Shown here in pieces: positions 15,450 through 22,931 of a stretch of DNA of 33,935 bases. Both the position numbers and the translations under genes were made by a program. Within the stretch, counting starts at the first letter, position 1. Every line of letters starts with the position of its first letter. Below the pieces are notes generated by a model. It was not told the origin of the DNA, did not search any database, and saw nothing but the letters and a program-made list of their open reading frames with translations. The stretch comes from Candidatus Rokuibacteriota bacterium (GTDB lineage: Bacteria; Methylomirabilota; Methylomirabilia; Rokubacteriales; CSP1-6): contig JACQWB010000278.1 of the NCBI GenBank assembly GCA_016209385.1, forward strand, positions 1-33,935. The letters run 5' to 3'.

Positions 15450-16475
15450 TCACGCGTGAAGCTCGACCACATCCCCGTCCGCTACCGGGTGCTCGCGCCC
15501 AACCTGTTGTCCGTCAAACCCGGCGTTGCCCCAGACGCGGGCGTACTTGAGCGAGCGCGCGAGCTCCTTGTGCACGAGCCGCGCCACGTCTTCCACGGTC
15601 TGACCGCGGCGCAGGGTGAACGGCCGGTCCCGAGCAGGCGAGCGGCCTGGCGCCTTGGTGTAGACGCGCACAATACCCAGGTGGCTGAAGAGCCAGGGGC
15701 CGATCGCGCCCAGGCCCCGCCCGGTGGTCGCCGACACGGCCAGGGCAGGATAGCGAAGCCCGGAGAGCTCTAGGAACGCCCGGAGCTCGGCCTCCACGTC
15801 GGCAATGCGGTCCACCTTGTTGACAAGGAGCAGCGCGGGAAGCCGGAGGGCGAAGGGATCCTCGTCGCCCTCGGCTCCTGCTCCGGCGGACTCGTTGGCC
15901 GCCTCCCAGCGCTCGGTGAGCGTCACTCGCCGCTCGCGCAGGACGGCGTGCACCGCCTCGACCTGCTCCACGCACGCCGAGTCGGCGAGGTCCACGACCA
16001 GGAGAGCCGCGTCCGCCGTCCCGAGCGTGCTCGCCAGCCACGGGAGCGGGTGCTCGGGCGAGACGGCTGGAAGGTCCACGAGCTGGAAACAGATGTCCTC
16101 GTGGGGCATCATCCCCGGCCCGGGATACTTGGTCGTGAACGGATACGCCGCGGCCTGGGCCCCGGAGCCCGTGAGCCGCGTATGCAGCGACGACTTGCCC
16201 GCGTTCGGCGGGCCGAGCAACGCGATCTGCGCCGCGCCCTCGGGGCCGATCACCAGCGCCGGGCCGCCCCGGGCCCCGCCCTTCTTGGGCCGCTCGAGCT
16301 CCTCGGACAGCTCCTTGATCCGCCGCTTGAGGTCGCCCTGGAGATGGTCCGTCCCCTTGTGCTTGGGGATCACGCGAAGCATCTCCCGGAGCCACTCGAG
16401 CCGTTCCTTCGGGTCGCGTGCCTTACGGAACGCGGCCTCCGCGGCCTTGTACTCGGGGGTCAGGTTGGCAGGCAT
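15450..16475 (-). CDS. DRG/Obg-type GTPase with TGS domain
   Basis: A 341-residue GTPase. Residues about 1-75 are helical and charged (KELSEELERPKKG). The G-domain has G1 GPPNAGKSS (about 88-96), a G3 reading DLPAV where DxPG is usual, and G4 NKVD. The C-terminal about 70 residues form a TGS domain (IVRVYTKAPG, FTLRRGQTVEDVARLVHKEL, GREHPVADGDVVELH). This is the plan of DRG proteins, common in archaea and eukaryotes and present in scattered bacteria, with links to ribosomes and translation. The start at 16475 is the first ATG and gives a normal length. It stands alone. A 50-residue acidic insert (ESAGAGAEGDED) lies between G3 and G4. Confidence 0.88.
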   Translation of the reverse strand: MPANLTPEYKAAEAAFRKARDPKERLEWLREMLRVIPKHKGTDHLQGDLKRRIKELSEELERPKKGGARGGPALVIGPEGAAQIALLGPPNAGKSSLHTRLTGSGAQAAAYPFTTKYPGPGMMPHEDICFQLVDLPAVSPEHPLPWLASTLGTADAALLVVDLADSACVEQVEAVHAVLRERRVTLTERWEAANESAGAGAEGDEDPFALRLPALLLVNKVDRIADVEAELRAFLELSGLRYPALAVSATTGRGLGAIGPWLFSHLGIVRVYTKAPGRSPARDRPFTLRRGQTVEDVARLVHKELARSLKYARVWGNAGFDGQQVGREHPVADGDVVELHA

Positions 16476-16597
16476 AGTATCGGCGCCGAAGCCAGCCTCC
16501 CCGCGCCGCTCTCAGCGAGCACGCGCGACAGGCTCATTGTACCCGCGCCGGCCGGGCTCCGCTTGGGCATGGCGCGAGGCCAGGGTGAGGCGACCCT

Positions 16598-16626
16598 TTG
16601 TTACGGTGAATCACTTTCGCTACAAT
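16598..16626 (+). promoter_or_regulatory. Sigma-70-type promoter of the RHH/RelE module
   Basis: TTGTTA (16598-16603), a 17-nt spacer and TACAAT (16621-16626) give a good sigma-70 promoter 48 nt before the antitoxin ATG. The rest of the gap 16476-16673 shows nothing else. Confidence 0.7.
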
Positions 16627-16673
16627 CTTATACAGATGTGCGCGCTTACGCAGAAAGGCAGGAGGCAGCCAAG

Positions 16674-16934
16674 ATGCCAACGAAGCCCACGACCAAACGG
16701 GTTCCTGTGGCTCTAGAAGCCCCCCTATATGAGACGCTGGCGACGGTGGCCGATCGCGATGGGGTCTCCATGTCGCAGAAGGCTCGCGACCTGATCCACC
16801 ACGCCCTTGAGATCGAGGAGGACGAAGCCTTCGAGACACTCGTCCGGGGCCGGATGCGCCGGGGCGGGAAGTTCATTCCGCACGAAGCGTTGTGGAGGGA
16901 GGTTCGACGCAGGAGGAAGGCCCGGGCCCGCTGA
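16674..16934 (+). CDS. Ribbon-helix-helix antitoxin
   Basis: An 86-residue antitoxin. The N-terminal ribbon-helix-helix reads KRVPVALEAPLYETLATVAD then GVSMSQKARDLIHHALE, a typical beta-helix-helix DNA-binding dimer unit. The acidic/basic C-terminal tail (EEDEAFETLVRGRM ... WREVRRRRKARAR) would wrap the toxin. The ATG at 16674 has GGCAGGAGG upstream. Its stop overlaps the toxin ATG (TGATG at 16932-16936), the coupling normal for these pairs. It should repress the promoter at 16598-16626. Because the toxin is frameshifted, this antitoxin may now be an orphan. Confidence 0.85.
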   Translation: MPTKPTTKRVPVALEAPLYETLATVADRDGVSMSQKARDLIHHALEIEEDEAFETLVRGRMRRGGKFIPHEALWREVRRRRKARAR

Positions 16935-16945
16935 TGGCCCGCTAC
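16893..16945 (+). repeat. 53-bp direct repeat, copy 2 (source copy)
   Basis: This is the counterpart of 15200-15252. Here the sequence makes sense as the end of the antitoxin and the start of the toxin, so this is the likely origin of the duplication. Confidence 0.85.
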
Positions 16946-17226
16946 GAGGTCAATTACTTCGACGAGGTTCTTGAGGACGACATCCCCGATATCCCGGCGA
17001 ACGTCCAGGACCGGATCGAGCGGGCGATTGAGGAGAGGCTCAAGACGGCCCCCGAGAAGTACGGCGAGCGGCTCCGAAAGTCCCTGATCGGCCTCTGGAA
17101 GATCCGGTCGGGGATTATCGCATCATCTACACGATCGACGACAAGACCCGGTCTGTGAGCGTGTGGGCCATCGGCCACCGGCGGCTCGTCTATGACCTGA
17201 TGGGGCGGCGGTGGCTACGCAGGTAG
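16934..17226 (+). pseudogene. RelE/ParE-family toxin with a -1 frameshift
   Basis: The toxin frame starts MARYEVNYFDEVLEDDIPDI and continues IERAIEERLKTAPEKYGERL, KSLIGLWKIRSG, a normal RelE-type N-terminal two-thirds. After the G run at about 17111-17114 the family continuation (DYRIIYTIDD, VWAIGHRR, VYDLMGRRWLRR) is found in another frame and ends at 17226. One extra G (five instead of four) would restore a 98-residue RelE. As written, translation ends at 17158 with an unrelated tail. The missing part contains the catalytic Arg/His region of RelE toxins, so the product should be inactive. A homopolymer sequencing or assembly error is the main alternative. Confidence 0.8.
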
Positions 17227-17318
17227 CGCCGCCGGCCTGGGAAAGCGGTCATAAAGCGGTCATCCTGTCTGTCTCACGCGCTCAGCTAACTACTTAGAGG
17301 GCCCTCCACTCGAGTTTC

Positions 17319-17327
17319 GTATATACT
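17319..17327 (+). promoter_or_regulatory. brnT -10 element overlapping a palindrome
   Basis: GTATATAC (17319-17326) is a perfect palindrome and contains the -10 TATACT (17322-17327), which ends 5 nt before the brnT ATG. Transcription would then start at or very near the start codon, giving a leaderless message. The palindrome is a natural binding site for BrnA-type autorepression. Confidence 0.45.
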
Positions 17328-17332
17328 GAAGT

Positions 17333-17623
17333 ATGTTGGAGTGGGACGCGCGGAAGGCCGCGGTCAACCGCACCAAGCACGGGGTCTCGTTTGAAGAGGC
17401 GGCGACCGTGTTCGGCGATCCGGATGCCCTGGACGGCCCAGATCTGCGTCACTCCGAGAAGGAGTCACGATTCCTGCGACTGGGCCGCGCGGCGACGGGC
17501 CCCGTGCTCATCGTGGCCTATACCGTTAGGAGGCGAGACGATGGCGAAAGTATCCGCATCATCAGCGCGCGCCGGGCGAGCCGGAAAGAGCGGGCGGCCT
17601 ATGCGGCGGCGTCCCGGGATTGA
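17333..17623 (+). CDS. brnT: BrnT-family ribonuclease toxin
   Basis: A 96-residue toxin of the BrnT family (RelE-like fold ribonuclease that inhibits translation). Hallmarks are EWDARKAAVNRTKHGVSFEE, the VFGDP turn, a RFLRLGRAATGPVLIVAYT strand pair and IRIISARRASRKERAAY near the end. Length and motif spacing are normal and the frame is intact. No clear ribosome-binding site lies before the ATG at 17333, in line with leaderless expression from the -10 at 17322. The BrnA antitoxin overlaps its 3' end; the toxin-first order is the usual one for brnTA. Confidence 0.88.
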   Translation: MLEWDARKAAVNRTKHGVSFEEAATVFGDPDALDGPDLRHSEKESRFLRLGRAATGPVLIVAYTVRRRDDGESIRIISARRASRKERAAYAAASRD

Positions 17624-17843
17624 CTTCTCCGACATCCCGGAGACTTCCCCCGCCCAGCTCCGAGCGATGCGCCGCGTGGGGCGGCCCCCCTTGGGGGCTG
17701 AGGCCAGGCGACTGATCGCCATTCGGATCGATCCCCAGGTCCTCGACGCCGTGCGGCGGGAGGCCAAGCGGCGAGGGTTGGGCTACCAGTCCCTCATCAA
17801 CGATGTGCTCACGAGGCATGTCGCACGGGAGCGGAGCGCCTAA
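17541..17843 (+). CDS. brnA: BrnA-family antitoxin
   Basis: A 100-residue antitoxin. The central IDFSDIPETSPAQLRAMRRV segment and the C-terminal ribbon-helix-helix (RLIAIRIDPQVLDAVRREAK then LGYQSLINDVLTRHV) match BrnA, which binds BrnT and represses the operon. The ATG at 17541 is chosen because AGGAGG sits 8 nt upstream and because homologues have some 15-25 residues before the FSDIPE motif. An alternative ATG at 17601 would give 80 residues and a shorter overlap. The chosen start overlaps brnT by 83 nt. The AGGAGG may instead be chance Arg-Arg codons of brnT. Confidence 0.82.
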   Translation: MAKVSASSARAGRAGKSGRPMRRRPGIDFSDIPETSPAQLRAMRRVGRPPLGAEARRLIAIRIDPQVLDAVRREAKRRGLGYQSLINDVLTRHVARERSA

Positions 17844-18197
17844 ATCCCTGAATACGACCTGCATACCGGGGAGCTAGTTTACAGGGATGACGTCGGGAAC
17901 GAGGTCAGGAGGCAAAAGTTCCTCTGGGCGTCGAGTGGGCGTCGAGTGAGATCGGCCTCACCGGGTCGTGATTGTCGGGAGCAAGCGGCTGCTTCGGCGG
18001 CGGGAGCCAGCGGGTGACGCCGCGGACGGGGCGCCCCACGGCGCGCAGCGCACCGCGTAAACACCGCCGTGCTACGAGGTGTCGCCAGAAGCAGTGTGCA
18101 AGCTCGTGCTTGGCGGGAGCGAGCACCGTGGGGCTGTCCGCGGCGGCAGGACCCGCTGGCGCCCGGGATCAATCTCGAGCTTCATGGATAATCTGGG
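17844..18197. other. Intergenic region without a supported gene
   Basis: In the frame of brnA the sequence stays open after its stop (PEYDLHTGELVYRDDVGNEV and onward, to about 18016), which reads like protein but is not recognised and has no start. An 11-bp direct repeat GGGCGTCGAGT occurs twice head to tail at about 17937-17958. Minus-strand frames here look like non-coding GC-rich sequence. No RNA gene is recognised. Confidence 0.4.
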
Positions 18198-19493
18198 CTA
18201 AAACGAATACCGGAGCGACGCGCGGACGACGCTCCCGAGCGGGAGGCTGCCGAACTCGCTCCGCGGCGAGCCGTAGAAGAAGTCGAGGGTGAGTACCCCT
18301 TCCAGGTCACGCGCCAGCCGGTAGCGCGCCTCGCCGCTCAGCGTTCCGCTCCCGTCCTGAAGGTTCAGGAGGAGAAACCCCGACAGCGCGAGCTCGCTGC
18401 CCGGCGGCAGAGACCCGCTCGCCCTGACGAAGGCATAGTGCTGGCCGCTCTCGCCCGGCGTCAGGAGCTGATTCGCACGCAACAGGAAGATCCGCGGGAG
18501 ATCGGGCGGGCCGGAGACACGCGCGTTCCCGCCGTCCTGAAAGCTCCGGGCCAGGCTGAGCCCGTCGAAGACGGTCTCCCGCTCCCGCCCGGTCAGCCCG
18601 TCACCGTTGTAGAAGTACTCCGCGATCAGGTTCACGCCGCTCGGAAAGGTGTACTGGGCGCCGAGGAGGGTTTCGCCGACCAGCCGGTGGAGCCGCCGCT
18701 CTTGCCAGAGCGGCACAGGCACGGCTCCGGGCCGGCCGCTCGGGGCAACGAAGGCTGGCAGCTCTCTCGATCGCATGCGTCGGAGGATCCCCTCGAAGTG
18801 AAGCTCCAGCGCGTCCCCGAAGACCCGCGCGAGCGAGACCCCGCCCTGCCATTCGCGGCCCCGGTAGAGATAGAGCGCGACGTCAGTGCCGGCAACGAGG
18901 TCGCTCCCGCGGGCCCAGAACTGCTCCACGGTATTCGAGACCCCCTCGGTATCGAGGCCGTCCAGCTCGGGAGCGTAGACGACCGCCAGGCCGCGCCGTC
19001 CCGCCCTCGCCTCTGCCCTGACGAGGTAGTGGCCGCGGCGGTGGTCCCGCTGCTCCTTGGGATCCTGGCTGAGCGCGGCCGCCGCACGGGTCCGAAAGAA
19101 GTCAACCGGATTCCAGGCATACCCGACTCCCTCCCGAACCCGTTCCTTTCCGACCTCGATCAGGAGATGGGGAGACATCCGGTAGACCACGTAGGCATCC
19201 TCCAGAATGTTGTCCACGCCGTCGCCGTGTTCGGTGATCGTCCCGATGGCCCGGTTTACGAGCGCGAAGTCGAGCGCCGGATGCGGACCCGCGTCGAGCC
19301 TGAGATCGAGGACACCCTGGCCGATCCCGGAAGCAACATCGAAGAGCCGGCCGCCGGGGTTCAGCAGGCTGCGCTCGTTGGAAGCCTGGTATGCGCCATC
19401 GAGCCTGAGGGTGCCCCCCCACGACCAGTCGAGGGCCAGCGCGGCGGGCGCCCACAGGAGGAGTGCGAGAACCACGCCAACGGCACAGAACAC
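18198..19493 (-). CDS. Outer-membrane beta-barrel protein (last gene of the cluster)
   Basis: A 431-residue protein with a signal peptide (residues 1-20, ALA cleavage) and alternating strand pattern throughout (WSWGGTLRLDGAYQAS, HLLIEVGKERVREGVGYAW, GVNLIAEYFYNGDG). It ends VVRASLRYSF, the C-terminal aromatic signature recognised by the BAM machinery, so it should be an outer-membrane barrel. It looks like the uncharacterised porin-like proteins found beside LolA-like and transporter genes. GTG start at 19493, 2 nt after the LolA-like stop. Its likely role is the outer-membrane end of the export line encoded upstream. Confidence 0.75.
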   Translation of the reverse strand: MFCAVGVVLALLLWAPAALALDWSWGGTLRLDGAYQASNERSLLNPGGRLFDVASGIGQGVLDLRLDAGPHPALDFALVNRAIGTITEHGDGVDNILEDAYVVYRMSPHLLIEVGKERVREGVGYAWNPVDFFRTRAAAALSQDPKEQRDHRRGHYLVRAEARAGRRGLAVVYAPELDGLDTEGVSNTVEQFWARGSDLVAGTDVALYLYRGREWQGGVSLARVFGDALELHFEGILRRMRSRELPAFVAPSGRPGAVPVPLWQERRLHRLVGETLLGAQYTFPSGVNLIAEYFYNGDGLTGRERETVFDGLSLARSFQDGGNARVSGPPDLPRIFLLRANQLLTPGESGQHYAFVRASGSLPPGSELALSGFLLLNLQDGSGTLSGEARYRLARDLEGVLTLDFFYGSPRSEFGSLPLGSVVRASLRYSF

Positions 19494-19495
19494 AT

Positions 19496-20254
19496 TCAGC
19501 GGAGGAATTTGAGGTAGGTGGGGTGGAAGATCTCGTCCCTCAGCGATTCCAGCCGCAGCTTGGAGTAGATCATCCGCGAGAGCGCGTCAGCCCGCACCGC
19601 GTCGCGGATCTGAACCTCCGTCGGTCGGAGAGCGCCAAGCACCTCCCGATACCGCGTGTAGCGGGCGGTTTTCAGGAGAAGGCCCGTGATGGCATAAAAC
19701 TCGGCCTTCACCGGGAGAAACGTCTCGCGCTCGACCCAGTAGCGGATCCGGTGGTAGGTGGCCCCTTCCACCACCCCGCGCAGCTCCAGGACGTGGCAGG
19801 CGCGTCCCTCGACCTGATCGTCACCGTCGAGGGCCGGGACGTAGTCGCCCCCGAAGTTCACCCGCATCACGTCGGCGTGGGAGACATCGCCGAGGAGGCG
19901 CTGCTGGGGCGAGATCCTGAGCGGCCGGTCGGTGGCCGGGAGGTACACCCAGAGGTTGGGGCCCACCATCAGAAGGATCTTCCCGCGGTCAGCCGGCGGG
20001 AACACAAACCTGGCCAGGCTCTTGTCCGGCAGCTTCACGGACGCCGCCAGTCGCGCGTTGGGCTCCTGCTCGGTCCCGGTTGGAGTGACAATGGCCAGCT
20101 CGAAGGAGAACGACGGCCCGGGGGCCCTGATCCGGTCCGCCTGCCTGACGATCTCGGCCGCGGTCAGGGCGGCCGCGGGGTCAAGGCCGGCCGGGCAGAC
20201 CAGCGCGGCGACAACGCCACCCAGGACCCGGGCCCAGCCGACGGAACGCTTCAC
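19496..20254 (-). CDS. LolA-like outer-membrane lipoprotein-sorting protein
   Basis: A 252-residue periplasmic protein with a signal peptide (about residues 1-29) and a LolA/LolB-like half-barrel. Recognisable features are the paired strands SFSFELAIVTPTG, SLARFVFPPADRGKILLMVG, LWVYLPATDRPLRI and the C-terminal MIYSKLRLESLRDEIFHPTY. Annotations call this family outer membrane lipoprotein-sorting protein; members often sit beside RND/MMPL or ABC permeases and carry lipids or hydrophobic compounds across the periplasm. ATGA overlap with the ATPase gene. In this operon it is best read as the periplasmic carrier for the cluster's product or for a lipid it is attached to. Confidence 0.82.
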   Translation of the reverse strand: MKRSVGWARVLGGVVAALVCPAGLDPAAALTAAEIVRQADRIRAPGPSFSFELAIVTPTGTEQEPNARLAASVKLPDKSLARFVFPPADRGKILLMVGPNLWVYLPATDRPLRISPQQRLLGDVSHADVMRVNFGGDYVPALDGDDQVEGRACHVLELRGVVEGATYHRIRYWVERETFLPVKAEFYAITGLLLKTARYTRYREVLGALRPTEVQIRDAVRADALSRMIYSKLRLESLRDEIFHPTYLKFLR

Positions 20255-20925
20255 GGCCCGAGAACCCGTCCATCCTGCACGCGCACGACCCGGCCGGCGC
20301 GCCTGACAAGACCCGGATCGTGGGTCGCCATGACGAACGTCGTGCCCCGGTCTCGTCGAGCCTCCTCCAGGAGATCGATGATGGCCTCGCCCGTTCGAGA
20401 GTCCAGGTTGGCGGTCGGCTCATCGGCCAGGATCAGCCGGGCGCTGGTGACCAAGGCGCGCGCGATCGCCACCCGCTGCTGCTGGCCACCGGAGAGCTGG
20501 TCCGGGCGGTGACGGGCGTGAGCCGCCAACCCCACGCGCTCCAGAGCCTCCTCGACCCGGCGTCGCCGCGTCGCGCGCGCGACCGCCTGGAAGAGCAGCG
20601 GGTACTCGACGTTCTCGTACGCCGTCAGCACCGGGAGCAGGCTGAAGAACTGAAAGACGAAGCCGACCGTCCCCGCCCGAAAGCGCGCCAGCCCGTGCGG
20701 AGACAGGGTGGCGAGGCGCTGCCCGTCCACGGTGATCTCGCCAGAATCGGGCCGGTCGAGGCCTCCGATCAGGTGGAGGAGCGTCGATTTCCCGCTCCCC
20801 GAGGGGCCGACGACGGCCGCGAACTCACCCCGGCCCACCTCCAGCGAGATCCCCCTGAGCGCGGGGACGAGCGTGCGGCCCAGCCGGTAGGTTTTGACGA
20901 TGTCCCGGACCGCGACGTGCGGCAT
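20251..20925 (-). CDS. ABC transporter ATPase, LolD/MacB type
   Basis: A 224-residue ATPase with Walker A GPSGSGKST, Q-loop FVFQFFSLLPVLTAYENVEY, signature LSGGQQQR, Walker B LILADEPTANLDS and H-loop MATHD. FVFQFF.LLP.LTA.ENV is typical of the LolD/MacB/FtsE clade, whose permeases work as mechanotransmitters on periplasmic substrates and do not make a simple pore. It lies 6 nt after the permease gene and overlaps the LolA-like gene by ATGA. Confidence 0.93.
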   Translation of the reverse strand: MPHVAVRDIVKTYRLGRTLVPALRGISLEVGRGEFAAVVGPSGSGKSTLLHLIGGLDRPDSGEITVDGQRLATLSPHGLARFRAGTVGFVFQFFSLLPVLTAYENVEYPLLFQAVARATRRRRVEEALERVGLAAHARHRPDQLSGGQQQRVAIARALVTSARLILADEPTANLDSRTGEAIIDLLEEARRDRGTTFVMATHDPGLVRRAGRVVRVQDGRVLGP

Positions 20926-20931
20926 CGCGCC

Positions 20932-22203
20932 TCAGGTGTAGCGAAGGGCCGCCGCCACGCGCATCCGCGAGGCCCGCAGCGCGGGGTAGAGGCTGGAAAC
21001 GAGCGCGGTCAGCACCGACGAGGCAAAGGTGAGGAGCAGCACGCGGGGAACGACGTTGAGAAACACGACGTAGCCTCTGGAGGCCCCGGGCGGCGGCGCC
21101 ATGGCGATCCCGCCGAGGGCGTTCATCAGATGGCAGGTGCCGACGCCGGCCACGGTGCCGAGCGCTGCCCCGACCAGGCCGACGAGCAGCCCCTCGAGGA
21201 GGAAGAGCTCCGCCACGACGGGACGGCCGACTCCGAGCGCCATGAGCGTCCCGATCTCCCGCGTCCGCTCGAAGATCGCCATCAGCATCGTGTTCAGGAT
21301 GCTCAAGACGACGATGAGGGCGATGACGACTCGGACGAACCGGTACATCCCTTCGTAGACCCGGACCACGCGATGGTAGAAGCTGGCCAGCTCGGTCCAG
21401 CGCCGGACCTCCAGGGGCCACCCGCCCCGCTCGATCTCGTCGCTCAGGCGCCGGGCGACGGGATCCGTCAAGTCGGTGTCCGTCAACAGCACGACGACCC
21501 TGTCCACCCGGTCGCTCTGGACGAGCCGCTGGGCCATCGGGAGCGGCAGAAGGATCGCCCGCTGGTCAAAGTCCTCGGCACCGGTCTCGAAGGTGCCGGC
21601 CACCGTGACATCCATCCCGTTGATCGTGCCCCCCAGGGTCGTCGTGAGCAGGATTACCCTGTCGGCGGCCTTCACGTCGAGGGCCGCCGCGAGGCCCTTG
21701 GCGACCAGGATCTCGCGGGCTGCAGAGGTTGCCAGGGGCGCGCCGCTCGCGATGGTCAGGAAGGACAGGGCCGCACCCTCCTTCTCCGGTTCCATCCCCC
21801 GCCCCACGAACGGCAGCGTGGTCTCCCCGTTCCCGATGAGCCCGCTGATCTCGAGACGCCGGGACACCCCTTCGACCTCGGACCATCCGAGGAGGATCCG
21901 CTCCACCGCCTCGGCTTGCGATCCTTCGAGGAGGACGGACATCGGGTGGGAGAGGCGCTTCTCGGCGTGCCCCGTCCTGGCGATCTGCAGGTGACCCAGG
22001 TGGTTCCGGATGGTCGTCTCCCGAAGCCCCCAGAACGCGTAATCCATGTATCCGCCGAACGTGATCAGGGCGACGGAGCCGGAGGCGATCGCGGAGACGG
22101 TGATGGCTGTCCGTCGCTTGTTCCTCAACACGTTGCGCCAGGCAATGCGCGTGTGCTCGGGGAGCGTTAGAACCCACCACGCCACCCGCCGCGCGACAGG
22201 CAT
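20932..22203 (-). CDS. ABC permease, FtsX/LolC/MacB type
   Basis: A 423-residue permease. There is one N-terminal membrane helix (about 27-50, after RIAWRNVLRNKRRTAIT, the usual MacB/LolC entry motif) and a large periplasmic domain (about 55-270). Three C-terminal helices complete it (VRVVIALIVVLSILNTMLMAI; ELFLLEGLLVGLVGAALGTV; LLLTFASSVLTALVSSLYPA), with the RTREIGTLMALG coupling motif between the first two. Such permeases form dimers with a LolD-type ATPase and extract or push lipophilic substrates at the outer face of the inner membrane. The start at 22203 overlaps the stop of the TPR gene by one base. Confidence 0.9.
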   Translation of the reverse strand: MPVARRVAWWVLTLPEHTRIAWRNVLRNKRRTAITVSAIASGSVALITFGGYMDYAFWGLRETTIRNHLGHLQIARTGHAEKRLSHPMSVLLEGSQAEAVERILLGWSEVEGVSRRLEISGLIGNGETTLPFVGRGMEPEKEGAALSFLTIASGAPLATSAAREILVAKGLAAALDVKAADRVILLTTTLGGTINGMDVTVAGTFETGAEDFDQRAILLPLPMAQRLVQSDRVDRVVVLLTDTDLTDPVARRLSDEIERGGWPLEVRRWTELASFYHRVVRVYEGMYRFVRVVIALIVVLSILNTMLMAIFERTREIGTLMALGVGRPVVAELFLLEGLLVGLVGAALGTVAGVGTCHLMNALGGIAMAPPPGASRGYVVFLNVVPRVLLLTFASSVLTALVSSLYPALRASRMRVAAALRYT

Positions 22204-22931
22204 CAGCGAAGCCGGTCCAGCTCGCTCCGAGCCCAGACGTTTTGTGGCTGGAGTGCCACGGCTCGCTCGAGAACCTCACGGGCTTCCGCCCGCTGCCCCC
22301 GCTCTCTCAGCGCGATCCCGAGCCAGACCCGGGCCTGAACGCTCGCGGCCTCGAGCTGGATCGCCTTCTGGAAATGCCGGACCGCCTCGTCGGGATCTCC
22401 CCCGAAGAGCTTCGGGGTCCGGAGCTTCCAGATCCCCATGGCCAGGGCGGCGCGCGGGTTGTCGGGATCGAGCTTCAGGGCCAGGGCGAGCTCGTTGTAG
22501 GATCGCCGACCGTACAGCACCCCGGTCATCCCGCCCTTGAGGCTGATAAGCCGCCCGTAGGCCTCACCGAGGATCCGGTGAGCGTCGGAGTGTTGAGGGA
22601 GCTGCTGGATGGCAGTCCTGGCCGAAGCGATGGCCTGGTCGATCTCGCCGAGGGCCCTGTCCGTTTCCTTGCGCCACGCGTGGATGCCGACCAGGGCGAG
22701 GGCGACCCTGGCCTGGTAGTAGGGAACGGAGGGAGACGGGACCCCCGAGCGGGCAAGCTGATCGAATAGGCTTCGGGCCCTCCCCAGCGCCTCGGCGTCA
22801 AAGGCCGACTCGCCGGCCTCGAGCAACCGGCGGGCCTCGTCCGGAAGGTCCGCCGACGGTTCATCAGCGCCGAGCATGACCGAAAGCACCAGCAGGAAGA
22901 CCCCGATTCCCCGCACGGCCGTCGCCCTCAC
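22203..22931 (-). CDS. Exported TPR-repeat protein
   Basis: A 242-residue protein with an N-terminal hydrophobic segment (GIGVFLLVLSVMLGA, residues 8-22) that is either a signal peptide or an anchor. Helical repeats follow, including TPR-like units at the C-terminus (NPRAALAMGIWKLRTPKLFG, AVRHFQKAIQLEAASVQARV, AREVLERAVALQPQNVWAR). The likely role is a periplasmic scaffold for the export proteins encoded after it. GTG start at 22931 overlaps the stop of the GriH-like gene (GTGA). No catalytic motif is seen. Confidence 0.78.
   Translation of the reverse strand: MRATAVRGIGVFLLVLSVMLGADEPSADLPDEARRLLEAGESAFDAEALGRARSLFDQLARSGVPSPSVPYYQARVALALVGIHAWRKETDRALGEIDQAIASARTAIQQLPQHSDAHRILGEAYGRLISLKGGMTGVLYGRRSYNELALALKLDPDNPRAALAMGIWKLRTPKLFGGDPDEAVRHFQKAIQLEAASVQARVWLGIALRERGQRAEAREVLERAVALQPQNVWARSELDRLR

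Noticed and set aside
17879-18172. A small basic minus-strand protein of 97 residues
   Set aside because: Its Arg/Ala/Pro-rich composition is typical of GC-rich non-coding sequence. There is no ribosome-binding site and no known motif.
20320-22170. A 616-codon open frame on the plus strand
   Set aside because: It is antisense to the ABC ATPase and permease, which have complete motif sets. The plus-strand product has no recognisable domain.
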